Assembly: GCA_905250075.1 (NCBI GenBank) | Contig: CAJNOP010000030.1 | Coordinates: 1,360,539 to 1,424,538, forward strand | Direction of reading: 5' to 3' | Source: Rotaria sp. Silwood1 | Lineage: Eukaryota > Rotifera > Eurotatoria > Philodinida > Philodinidae | DNA length: 64,000 nucleotides | Shown: positions 24,131 through 36,666 of the stretch, piece by piece | How positions within the stretch are numbered: the first letter of the stretch is position 1 | How the letters are laid out: every line of letters begins with the position of its first letter | Program-made: the position numbers and the translations under genes | The notes under the pieces: generated by a model | The model's database searches: none | The model's input: only the letters and a program-made list of their open reading frames with translations | Told to the model about the DNA's origin: nothing

Positions 24131-24912
24131 ATGCATATGTCTACACTTGTATCTGCTATTCTTATAGCACTCTATTGTGTTAACTTTGTCTCTGCTATTG
24201 ATAGTGGTGCCGATTGCCAATGTATATGCAGTATATCAACAAGGAGAGGTGCACGTAGAGCAGTGAATATCGGTTCATCGAACATAGAAACTGCTCCATG
24301 TGACGATAACAAATGTGTTAAAGCCTGCAAAGATGCATATCCATTATGTGAATCGAGTAGAGGTGTGATGCAAGCTTTATGTAAAAGATCGTAAGTAAAA
24401 AGAAACAAATGAGTGCAGATTTTTCTTTGAAATACACACTAATAATTTACATATTATATAGTAGTGAAGAACCAACAACAACAACAGCTGCACCAGAAAC
24501 AACAACAACAACAGCCGCGCCAGCAACAACAACAACAACAGCTGCACCAGAAACAACAACAACAACAGCTGCACCAGTAACAACAACAACAACAGCTGCA
24601 CCAGAAACAACAACAACAACAGCTGCACCAGTAACAACAACAACAACAGCTGCACCAGAAACAACAACAACAACAGTTGCACCAGTAACAACAACAACAA
24701 CAGCTGCACCTACTACAACCACACAAGGGTAATTATAAGAAATTATAATTTATAAGCAATCTTATTTTTCTCTATTACTTTCTTTTATTTCTAGTGGAAG
24801 CACTAAGACCGGCTCAACATTAACCACACCAACATCAAGTGCGATCAAATCTGTTTTTCAATTTTCACACTTTCTTCTCTTTACTGTTGTGCTTACATTT
24901 TTATGTATGTAA
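24131..24912 (+). CDS. Mucin-like, probably GPI-anchored surface protein
   Basis: Three exons: 24131-24390, 24462-24728 and 24795-24912, joined in phase to 214 residues. Residues 1-22 are a signal peptide. A small domain (about residues 23-87) has eight cysteines in a DCQCICS ... APCDDNKCVKACKDAYPLC ... LCKRS pattern. Exon 2 is nearly all Thr/Ala/Pro: nine tandem nine-residue units TTTTTAAPE or TTTTTAAPV, dense O-glycosylation targets. Exon 3 gives a short Ser/Thr linker and ends in a hydrophobic tail (HFLLFTVVLTFLCM) right at the C-terminus, preceded by small residues (TSSAIK). This is typical of a GPI-attachment signal. The likely location is the outer surface or cuticle. No exact family is recognised. 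An alternative start is the second ATG at 24137. AATAAA lies at about 24973. Confidence 0.8.
24474..24722 (+). repeat. 27-bp coding minisatellite
   Basis: Tandem 27-bp unit (five ACA codons, GCT GCA CCA, then GAA or GTA). The last codon alternates GAA/GTA over most of the array, making a 54-bp higher-order repeat. One unit has GCA and one has GTT for GCT. Copy number is likely variable among individuals. The other frames across it are open too, which produces poly-Leu, poly-Val and poly-Cys shadow frames on the minus strand. Confidence 0.95.
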
Positions 24913-25431
24913 TGATGGATTAAGAGACAAAAAGTTGAAAACTTTTTGTGGATTGTTTTGGAGTAAAAATTAAATAAATTTAACATCAAAAACTCAAACT
25001 AGAATTCATGCAATAATTGGCTTTAATCGCTCTTTTCAAAAATATTACATTTATGAGTATAGACTATTAATCTCTTGCTACAATTTTAACCAAAATTTGC
25101 TAAAATAAATAACCATTAAATAACATTTTATAGTAGAAAATTCGATTGTCATATGTAGTTGACATTATTTTCAATTTGAGTCTTAATCAAAAACATAGAT
25201 TAACAATAGCCGTTGAATTAAGTGTGAATTTTTTCTTCTTTCATCGGCAGTGTTGGCTGGAATTTTTAGAAATTTTAAGGAGATTTTCTTAGTTTTCAAG
25301 ATCACATAGAAGAAGAAATAAGTTACAGAGAACATGTTGATAAAAGAGAGTTAACCGAGATACTGGGAAAATGATTTTGCAGTCCGAAAGGTTTTGTGAC
25401 TCTATTATCGAATTTTTTTTCTGGCGGCTAC
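24913..25431. other. Intergenic
   Basis: AATAAA of the mucin-like gene lies near 24973; otherwise no feature. Confidence 0.4.
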
Positions 25432-26077
25432 GACTCACAAGAGAACTTTTCGAACTGTCAAATTGCTTTCAAGTCGGAAGTATATGCATAATGTAGGACC
25501 TAATGAGCTATGAATACCTTGAAAAGAGTTCGTGCTGCTAGCTTATTGCTGTCGAGATATTGTATTTTCACAGCATTTTTAAACAGAAAGCCGTAGTCCC
25601 CCTCAGGAACGTTAGAAAAATTAAGTTTCGAATTTTGACTTGAAACTTTGCTTAGAGAAAGGTCTCAATGAGAATAGTTTATTCTGATAGTTTCAGATCT
25701 TTTGCTTGTTCCTATCTTAAGATACAGCTGTGATAAAAGCATGCTTGTACATTGCTCATATATACTGGCGGATTCCGATGTTCTTATTTCAAACTAGGAT
25801 CAACCAAAATGTCTGAAACTTTCATAATAAACTATGCTAATTGAGACCTGTCTCTGTGCAAAGTTTCAAGTCAAAATTCGTAACTCAGTTTTTCTAACGT
25901 TCCTGAGAGGGACTACGGCTTTCTGTTTAAAAATGCTGTGAAAATGCAATATCTCGGCAGCAATAAGCTAGCAGCACGAACTCTTTTCAAGGTATTCATA
26001 GCTCATTAGGTCCTACATTATGCACATACTTCCGACTTGAAAGCGGTTTGACAGGTGGAAAGGTTTCCTCGTCAGTC
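25432..26077. repeat. Foldback element 3 (about 646 bp)
   Basis: Arms at about 25432-25735 and 25792-26077 are reverse complements with modest divergence. For example 'taatgtaggacctaatgag' at 25490 pairs with 'ctcattaggtcctacatta' at 26005. The outer edges (acaagagaactttt and aaaggtttcctcgt) resemble the CGAGGGAACC tip of foldback 1. The arm carries GAATTTTGACTTGAAACTTTGC-type sequence (from 25630). No coding capacity. Confidence 0.85.
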
Positions 26078-29000
26078 TAATGATAGATATTAACGACGAT
26101 ACACAAGTTACAAAAATACATTTCTTCTTGTTTTTTATCTATTCATATAAAAGCAAAAAATTCAATGAATAAACATCGTCAAATAGAAAAAACTTGAGAT
26201 CTTATCAAAAAATAACCTTGTTGTCACGAAAATCGATGTTACTCTTTGAAAATAAAATATGTAAGTATGTCAGCCATTTGCTTTTTATTATACAATGTTT
26301 AAATAATTGTTAGACATATCCAAGACTTTAGCTGATAAAACTTTAAATTTTTTCAGAAGCCTTATTTTAAGACAGGTAAATTGTATTTTCCTAAGTCAAA
26401 GATTCAACGTAGAACGTTATTTTAATAACAATATTGCGTAAATATTACAAAACAAAGATTTTTGTAAATTATTGACGTCATTACACAATCAATGTTAGAG
26501 AGCATAGTCTTGAGAGATAAGAACAACACAGGTTGTGTTATTGTGTATACAACCTTGAGCCAGAAGAATAGAACCTTAAATTCAATTTTAATAGAAAATA
26601 TAAAAGACTGCAAATGAAAAGACGTCTGACATCATCATGAGTTTTTCTATTTTTGTGTACATCATCCTTCTGATATTTTCTTGCTTTATACTCGTTTATA
26701 TGAAAATAAGTAATGTCGAATATCAATATTCACATTATATTTCGACGACAGACAGCATGCGAATTAATTCAAGTGCATTTGATTAAATTGAAAATAGATG
26801 TCTGTAAATCAACAGTTGTGTTCATGCTCGTCAACGAACAAATCTTATCTGTTAATTTAGCGAAACTATGATCAATGAAATGTAGACTTAGTCTACTCAC
26901 TAAGTCCAATAGAAAAAATAATGTGATAGTTATCAATCCAATATAAAACAATATCTCATATTCCAATGTTTCAGATTTTCCAACAGACGTTTTTTTTTGA
27001 ATGTTTTTGATCTTTCAGTATTAAACTCAGTATTCGTTTTAATAGTAGATAGTGAATAAATATGAGACGTCTTCTTTTAGGATACACCTTTGTAACTCCT
27101 CGTGGATGTTTAATAAACTATTCAAAGATAAGCTCGTGAGTTCTGATAAATAAAAAAAAAAGAAAATATTTGATAAGCATCATGCATAGTTGATGTAGAA
27201 ACGCCAATAATATATAACTTGAAATCACATATATAAGTATCAATATTAGCAAGTACGAATGACGCAAACTTTCAAAAACAAGCCATCAATTTAATGTTAT
27301 CTAGAGTTATAAGAATCATTCGGATAAGTATCTGAAAATCGAAATCAAAAAGTGTCATAAATTCTACAACACGAACTACTGAATCAATGCAAGTCAATTC
27401 ATCATGACTAACATCACTACGACTCAACTAATTATTCTGTTAACAACAATACAAAAAAGTAACACTACTATTGGTTGAATCAACATGACATCAACTACCG
27501 AATAAACTGACAACAATGATACTACTTAAAAAAAAAAATTATGATGAGTATCATAGTCTGTGTAAATATATCGATATATATGCTATTTGTTATTGTTTTG
27601 CTATTCCTCATAACATTCGTACTACAATATATTCAAATAGTAATATGCTGAGATTCTCTCACATTTGATTACTTTCACTTTTATTATTGCATTTGTGTTT
27701 TTCGAAATAGACAATTTATATAAAAAGTAGTTATCTCTAAAAGTGTTTTTATGATTTTAATCTTCTGGATGATTTTTTGCTATTAAAATAATGTAACTAT
27801 GCTCTGTTCAATAAATTTCTTTCTATTGTCTATTATTATTACTATGATAAATAACAAAACGTTAAACCTATATCATTTTCTTCTCTGTTCTCGACAATGG
27901 TGTTGTATAACTTCTGATTAGCACGAATACCACAACACTGAAAAGCTACCAGTAAGTTTCTGCTTGCTTTGCGCTTTAAGTACATCTTTAAAGCTGCCTT
28001 GATAAAAAAAAAATATAGCAAAATGTACTCTTCGATATATCTATCTCACTAATCCATTAAACAGAAGAATTATCAACTCAGAAGCATTTCTTATATAGAA
28101 AAATAACTTAGCTCTTTGGCCGTGAAGGCCGTAAATTTACGGTTTTAAATTTAATTAGAGAAAAATTGTCCTTAGTCATGCTGGAACTGGACTTTTTCTT
28201 ATGTTTTGCGATTAAATATACCTTTTGCCAGTGGTGACTTTATGCAATAGCGCTTCATACAGTATTCTGAACTCTAAACCAATTAGACTTACTGCTAGAC
28301 CATTTCCTTCTCTTCTGCTTCAAACAACAGACAGTAAAGTCCTCAGAAAGTTTGTATTGTATGTGCTCATACAAATTGAAGACAAAAAAATAGAAAATAG
28401 ATTCACGTCACATGTATAAAAATTGTAATGTAGACCTTTGCATCATTGATTGCTCTGAGAAATTTCAAGCTGAATTGCATTTTCAGTGTTTTTTTCTTTC
28501 TCATATGTTTTCTTTCCGTATGCTACATGGTAGTTATGTTAAAGATTTTGTGTAGTTTTTTTTTGTTTTTGCTATTCGAAAATCAATCAAATATGTCTTC
28601 AAATCAAGACTGAGTAGAATGATTATGATCTCAAATAATACTAAAAGTATATTGAACTTCGAACATGAAATTTCAGTTTCTTTTCTAAACCAAATCCACC
28701 ATCAAAGGATTAACGAATCACTATTAGCAATCATAAGAAAATATTTCTTTGTAATAAATATCACATCTCATGTCGTTGAAATTACTAAAAAATTGCCGAT
28801 TAATCTTGATCTATTGAAACGAATATCGGCAGCTGAAAAGCAATCAATCATGATTTTATAATCGATTATTATCCTTCATTATATCGATAATAGAATTGGT
28901 TTTGTTCATGTAGCCTCGATTTCTACTTTTATACTGAGAGTTTCCTCTTACTAATTGTTGATGAGGAACGTTTTTGATCAAAATTCAGCTCCTCACTTTA

Positions 29001-30418
29001 TTCTACATCAATAAAAAGAAGTATAAACAGATGACGATAGAAGAAATTCAAGTTAAACTTTTTTTTCATATGCATGACATGCATAGATCTCAAGATGTGT
29101 CCATGTCACATGACTTTCTTTTCTATAAGTAGACACTTGAGTGTTTGTATGAGTTATGCACAGACTTCATAAAAATTATACGAATAGGCATACTTGAAAC
29201 GATCAATTGGATTAAAATAAACACATTTTTTGTGCTTAAAATGAAATAGTACTTCTTGTCTTTAAGAATCTCCGAATCTAGTTACTCACATATATGTTCT
29301 TTTTATTGAAAGCCGAAAAGTTTTACAAATGAAAATAAATTTCGAATGGCAAGTCTCAGCATTGATCACCATGCAGTTTGATGTTTTTCCTTTTATTTTT
29401 TTCTCAACAGACAGTTTGCATGCATTGTCTAATATGCTGAATCAATTATTACTCATTATGATCTGACCTCCACTATCACATTTAGTGCAAACTTAAAAAA
29501 TGCAATTGGTCAACATGTTAATTCAGAATTAATTCTATCTCCAAGAGATGCTTTAACTTTAGTCTACGAATCCTGCTATATCATAATTTAGTCAATGATA
29601 GATAACATAGTGATACTTAATGATTATCGATGATTATGAGAGATAGTGACAGCATTCTGGTTCCTACTTTCAGAAATCTAGCAGACCTTTAGAGTTCTGT
29701 TTTAGGCAACCGATTTAAAAACTTTCTTCTACAAAAAAATACAACGCCTTAAAAAGAACTCTCATGCTGGTTGGAGTGGTCTGTACCTATGCATATGAAC
29801 TATAAAACTGAAGCTGAGATCGGTTTTAATTGGTAGATTAACACTTGAATTGAAGAGGAGTACAAATTTAATTATAAGATAAACACGTATTATTTTTAGA
29901 ATAAATGCCAGACGTATTTGTTTCTCAGTCAAAAATTCGTGGCAATTATTCCAGACAAAAAAAAAACAATTGTAGTATTCAATCTTGTATAGATGCTTGT
30001 GTATGCACTATCAACGTTAAATATTTCACGGCTACCAAGAAACACTAATGCAGGGACAAAACTCAAGTGCTCGAGGTCGCCCAACTGTCTCAAGTCTTGC
30101 CTCAAAATATGTTCATATTATACGATTTTATTGCACAATATGGTTAAGTACTTCATATATATGAAAAAAAAGAAGTTTGATTCAGAAGTGATTTTAAATA
30201 AGAAAACGTTGTTCAACTTGACATTAATCTAAAATTGACGAATTCGTCTAAAACTGAATCTTAAAATAGAAAATTTCTAATTGAAAAATTATCTGATCTG
30301 AAAACCTATCAGATATTATCTATATTATTAAAAAACATTTTTTCATGTAAATGAACATGAATGTGAAGATCTTGTTTACTCTAGAAAAATAATACGGTGT
30401 TAATTTAGAATTAAATCG
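26078..30418. other. Gene desert
   Basis: AT-rich and without convincing genes. Short frames such as 28619-28861 (80 codons) and 28225-28419 lack domains, signal peptides or splice partners. A stretch near 27400-27530 is enriched in ACAA/ACTA triplets, as if derived from an old Thr/Asn-rich repeat, but it has many stops. Confidence 0.4.
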
Positions 30419-30518
30419 NNNNNNNNNNNNNNNNNNNNNNNNNNNNNNNNNNNNNNNNNNNNNNNNNNNNNNNNNNNNNNNNNNNNNNNNNNNNNNNNNN
30501 NNNNNNNNNNNNNNNNNN
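30419..30518. other. Assembly gap (100 N)
   Basis: Exactly 100 N, the conventional length for a gap of unknown size. Confidence 0.95.
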
Positions 30519-30774
30519 AGTTACTGATCATTTAGAAAATGGAAATAGAAATACCTATTCTAGAGTAACAATGTCGCAATAATTTTGCACGCAAATAGAA
30601 TAAACAACTTTTCCGATAGTTTTTTTTTTTGCCACGATACAGTTATTATCAGTGTACTCAGCTCATTATAGCGAACGTGAAACAATTTTGCTGATTACAT
30701 TTTAGATATCATAGCTATAGTGATACAAAAATAGTTTTTTTTTGCAAATTAAAACCTAAAAGTTTAATTAAACT

Positions 30775-31730
30775 TTATTCAATCAAGTTATTGTTTTGGT
30801 TCATTCTTCAAAACTTGTTCAATTTTCTCTATAATATCCAGTGTTCATTTTGGAATAATTGCTAATGTTTTGAAACATTCTACTAGTCAACTAGAACAAC
30901 TTGCGCCTGTAATCAATGTTCTTACATGGAGATTTTTTTGTCGTTCAAACAAGTACTAATTGAACTAATGTTGTAGCTAATTTCTGAGTAATTGGTTTCA
31001 AATTTTCAACTATTATCATAATCCGATCAATTTTTTTTCTTCAACTTCATCAAGACTTTCAGCAGCTTGCAGTGATTCTTTAAGTCATGATAATACATTT
31101 CTTTTTAAACCTAATCGATTATCACTACTTTCAAAGTGTTCATTAATATATTTTTTTCAGTCAAAAGATCTGATTCTAATGATAATCAAATTGTTGTAAA
31201 ATAACTAATTGGTCGCTTATAATGACAAGCATATTTAATTATTAAATCAAGTATCATGTAACATGTTGTCTAAAATAAAATATCAAATTTTCTTTTAAAG
31301 ACTACTCTGATGTTTCCCAATTAAAAAGCATAGCCTTTATTGATAATTCCAATAAATTCTCTAAAAATCTCATCCATTGTTATATTCGAATTAGAGCAAT
31401 GAGCTCAATATAACCTGGTTGAAGCCTTTATTAACTTCCTTTAATTCCTTCATATAAACTATTTATATAATAAACTTTTTAAATTAGCTCTATTAATGTG
31501 TGCATGATAATATGGTGTACCTCATAAAAAAAATTGCTACAATAATTAAATCACTATATGAAATACTACGTTGTTCAAATTTCTTTTTTTACTTTTTGAC
31601 TCATGATTATTCCAGCTTCATCAAGTGCATATACTTTAACATTATTAAAAAAAATTACAAATGTTATCATACGCCAGTTTCATGCAATTACAAGCTTCAT
31701 TTACATCAATTTATTCACTGAGGTATTGTA
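30775..31730 (-). pseudogene. Decayed coding sequence on minus strand
   Basis: Read on minus, successive pieces look coding but are frameshifted and broken by stops. From 5' to 3' they are GFNQVILS/QPGYIELIALIRI, then NEHFESSDNRLGLKRN, then ESLQAAESLDEVEEKKLIGL, then HVRTLITGA, and a final TLDIIEKIEQVLKNEPKQ before a stop. The helical, charged character resembles HEAT/importin-type proteins, but I cannot name the parent. No intact frame exceeds 40 codons. Confidence 0.35.
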
Positions 31731-34700
31731 GAAGAGATAGTTCTTTTTTTATATTTTTTTTTATTAATTTTACTCAAGCATCAAACGAAATTAGTATAGT
31801 TTTAAGACTGATTTGACCTAAATATTGATATTTCATAAGATCTTTGTAATTGTTAATGTCAGTTGACATGAAGAAAAAAACAACAGATGAAGATAAAATA
31901 CTTGTTTTTTTCTTTCTGCATCATGTCTTTTCTTGCCCTACAAAAGTTTGTTCATCTTTTTTTTTTTGCTCTTATGGTTAAATGACTGGATAATAAAAAG
32001 CACAAATGAAATGGAAAAGGAAGATGATTGAAAAAAAAATATTAGTAAGCTACTGATATTTTGAAATTCTATTCAACATCTTATCTTTCAAGAAAAAATA
32101 CATTGGCATACTTTTCTTAGATTTTGCCCTCAACGAAAAAGCTAATACTAAATTAAGATACGTGATTGATTAAAAAGTTAATTTATATTCAATTCACTTT
32201 TGAGAAATGACGAAAACTTAATGCGTCGATAGAAAAATGAACTGAATCTACTATTTAGAACAATTACTATCTCAATTACGTTACATTATAAATATTGATA
32301 GAGATTTATACTCCAGATAATATAATATAAGTCACAGAAATAATAACTGAAATAGAGAAATGATGACAATGCATTTTTTAGGGATATTTTTGGCAGAATA
32401 AATAGTCAAAATAATAGATTCCTTCATTACAAATTCCGAAAGTAATGTATGTATTATTGAAACAGCACAAAATCAATAATTCATTTTTGCGGAATGTGTA
32501 AAAATTATGCACCTTCGCTATATTTTAGTGGCACAAGCAAAGTTTCGATTGGTAGATTAACATGAGAGATGATGACACACGTGAATTAAATTCCAACATA
32601 ATTTAGTATTATTTTTCTAGTGAAGATAAAGTTTGATCTGCTCACACTGGTAAGCCTTAGTTGTCTATTTTCCCATAGGTTTTTTTTTAAGTATTTTGTA
32701 GATACTCTATAGTTAACTTTTATTTATGGTTACAATTAAGAACGTTTGAGTAATCTTTGTAAAAAGAAAAAAATGACGTTCATTATTTTGAAAAACATGA
32801 ATAGATGTCTCTCTATGTGATTTTATTACAGCCAAGGGTTTGCAATTATTCACAGTAGAGATCACAGTAGTTAATTATGCTAACAAGAAAGAAAATAAAA
32901 ATGGCTAAGACAAAAATATAATATAATGAACATTCTAACAATATCGAATTTTTCTATGCAAGCATCTTTTCAATTAACCCAATTGTAAGTTGCCTAGAGC
33001 AAGTGCATTAGAGGATTCGTTATAAAAATAATGTACTGAGTCAACTGTATATTTATAGTAGATCACTGTGTTCTTTTCGTATTTGATTATATATTTAATC
33101 ATCAGATATACAATGATTGGTGCCAAGAGTAAAGAATCAAAAATATGATTTTATTTTTATTACTTCTCGATAATTAATAAAAAAATCTTCTAATCAATTC
33201 AGCATGTGATGCAGTGATATAAACTGTGACAAGAAATACAAATTAGTGTTGAATGTACTTAGTGTGGCGACATCTGAATTTTCTAGCAATGTCCGACAAA
33301 GAGATTGTGATAGAAATATATTAAATTAAACAGTATATTCACATAAATATATTATTTTTTTTTAGGAAAGATGAGTTTCAGTCAACGAATAACTTTATGC
33401 CAGAGTGACATTTTAACATGGATGCAAAAGATTGTACTTGAGTAGTATAATGCAAAGAAGAGATGTCACTAAAATCAATTTTCTAATTTTAGTTGATCAA
33501 AAGAATTTAATATCATATATAATCTGTATTAGAGATGTATTTCATATAATATTAATATCAGCTTTTTTAAACGAGTTTCATTATCAATGCATCAATGGGT
33601 TTACATTACGACATTGATTTGATGATTCATACATATGCGACTGTAGACTACATTAGTTAAGTTTTTTTTTTCATAAAGAAAGAGTAGTTAAGAGAAAAAC
33701 ATTATTCGAAGTAAGTTAATATATTTAGTGAACTTGTGAATTATTCTAGATTAAAACAACATTTAATTAGGAATACCATATGATGAATTTAACTCACAAA
33801 TAATTATAGATAATTAATGTTATAAAAACTGAATATTAATAGCGTATTCTCATTTTAATAACATTCAAACCCATAATAGTAAGACTTATATATACATTGC
33901 TCAAGATTTGGAATAAGAAGGATATGTTTCTATTCTAAAAGTAAATCAATATTACACCAAGAAGAATAATACTAATGTTTTCATGCGTCATTATATTCTT
34001 CAAAGTATATCTATAGAAGATTATATTTAATGATGTCCTTGAAGTCATGGTATCCTTTTTTTGTTGTTGTTGGATAAGGCGAGCATCTATCTATACCTCG
34101 CTTTTGCTATTAAAATTATAACAGCAAACTTTATATTAATAATAATGTATTAGATAAATCTTCTTGTTTTTCTTCATAGTAATAAGAATCTAATAATAAA
34201 AAAAAGGATTACTGACGGACCATTCAGCATTGATCTTCTAGTGTGGTTTTCTCAAATATGCTCTTTAATTATATTAAATAAAACTGCAGTTAATTGAAAA
34301 ATTTTCATGTCTAAAATTAAAACTTTATTTATATCGATTTGATTAACACTATATTTTATCAAAACAATTTAATAAAAACAAAACATTTTTATTGTTAATA
34401 GAGAAAAATATTAGCCATTTGATAATTTTGAATTGATATTGTATTTACATTGCATGTAGAAAAGATTCATGATTTTTGTTTTTATTTTTATTTTTATTTT
34501 TACTTTCATCATTCATCACAATAAAATTATGAACTTGATTGAATTGATTAGACACAAGAGAAATGACAGATGAGCATAATTTTTTTTGGCATGATAAAAA
34601 TTAAAAATTTTGCCAACACAAAGTAAAATAAGTTCAAGAAGTCTTCTCTTAATAGTATCAGAAAAAATTCTTTGGCAAAAAAAGGATAAATCTTTCGGAA

Positions 34701-36666
34701 GAAATATTTATGTCTAAGTAAATTAAGATCGATGAGCATACACTAAAGCAGTCTCTATAGGCGATATTTCTAATTGACGTTTTCAATTTAGACTTTTATA
34801 ACTGATACTAAAATTAAGATTGATTCAATTTAGTTTATTACATTGAAAAGATTATGTAAAATTTTTAATGTGATTAAATTTATCGTTAGAGGTATTTTCT
34901 TTTCAATTTTGCTTTTGTACCTAACCAGAAAAAATAACAATGACATTGTTAATTACAGTTTCTTTAAACGAGAAAAACAGAGATTAAGTCTGTGGGAAAC
35001 CGAATTTCAAAGAAAAAAAAAATAAAGTGGGTCTCATGATAATAAGGATTCAGAAAAAAAAGAGGAAAAAACATTCTTGTTGGCATTGTAAACATCATCT
35101 AATAACACAACTCGAAAACAGATGTTATTATGATGTCGAATAGAATTCACGAATACGATTCGAATATCATTAAATTTTCTTTTCTTGTTAGATATTATTT
35201 ATTACAAAACGGTACTTATTATATTTATTAAATAATACTTTTCATGTTAATATTAATTTTAAAAAAAAGACAAGAAGATTTCAGATATAACATTGATTTC
35301 TTTGATTATTTGCTGAGAAAATTGACAAGTTCTTTTTACTTCTATACTTATTATTTATTTACAATGTCTTCGGTAGAAATTGGTTTTTTGTGCTTGTTAT
35401 CTCATATAGTTAAGAATCTCATTAGTGAATTTAATTACATTAACGAAGAGCATTCTATAAATTTTAAAATAATGCTGTATATTAGAGAAAAAAAATATTG
35501 CATAGCTCGTTTTTTTCTTATTCAAAATTTATTTTAAATAAGACGAGTTCTCATATACAAAAAAGTCCTTGCAGTCACACAGAGTTGATCATATACTTAA
35601 AATAATATCTTTTAAAAAATATAAAGAAATTGATATAAAAATAAAACTATTGAATTTTCAACTATTTCAATTGTCTTTCTTAATGCAACCTCATTTATCA
35701 CGACACTATGGCTATTTATATTTGGCACGTGATACAATATCGTTATTCATTTTATAAACGTAATGATTTATGCAACGCATAAGAAGAAAGCTTCTCTTTA
35801 TATTATGTTTAGGCGATAATGTATACGGTAAATAAATGACGGTAGGTGATATATCCAGCTCTCTATATTTCATTTTGTTATTTTTTTTTCTTACTGAATG
35901 ACTAACACAAATCGAATATGGTTATCTTTTTTCCCCATTGTTAGTATGATTGCGCACAATCAATTCTCTTTTCGTATCCGTCCATTCCGTTAAATTGCCT
36001 TTTTTTTGCTTTCTCTTTTTTTTTTCATTCTCTTTTTTTTCTATTGATGTTAAACACATTTCTTTGCTTTTACCGTCACACTATCCAACCTGCAAAGGAG
36101 TATGTTTGTCAAGAAAAAAATATCTCACTATCCATGCACTCAGGCCTTTCAGTATTTTGAGACGAATGAGTAGAAGAGAAAAGCAAAAATGAATAGGAAA
36201 ATAAGAAAACGTATTACCACTTTTTCTAAAAGACATGCTAGATGTTCTTCTGTCTTAATTTCATATTTGTATGCAAGGTTTATTTCATATCTATTAGATT
36301 ATCTCATATCATTTTTTTTCTTTGTTTCTTTCTTATCATCAATCATGTCATGATGAACTCCCATGCGATTTATTAAGCCTCTAAAACTCTATTAAGATTA
36401 GAAATTTACTCGTTGATCTAACTCTAATTCTTATTAGTGATACTGTTGGCTTCCTAAAAAAAATAACGCTAGTTGATTAATTTTGTATTAAAGGGAATAG
36501 AGAGAGAAAAGATATCAAGTACTCATGAGAATAAGAAAGAACTCTTTGATCTAGAAAACATATCCAACGATAAACGACGACATGCCAGAAATAAAAGAGC
36601 ATAATATTGACTAGTAAAGCATTCTGTAACTTTTCAGATTTCTGTACACCTTAGATCGACATAACC
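31731..36666. other. Gene-free AT-rich region
   Basis: Only short frames (up to 97 codons at 35244-35537) with Lys/Ile/Phe-rich products expected from composition. A small T5A-type simple repeat lies at about 34478-34503. Upstream exons or the promoter of the gene at 36667 may lie in the last kilobase, but I could not identify them. Confidence 0.35.

Noticed and set aside
24377..24726. Poly-Leu, poly-Val and poly-Cys frames on the minus strand
   Set aside because: They are forced by the 27-bp repeat; the plus-strand frame has a signal peptide, spliced exons and a GPI-type tail.
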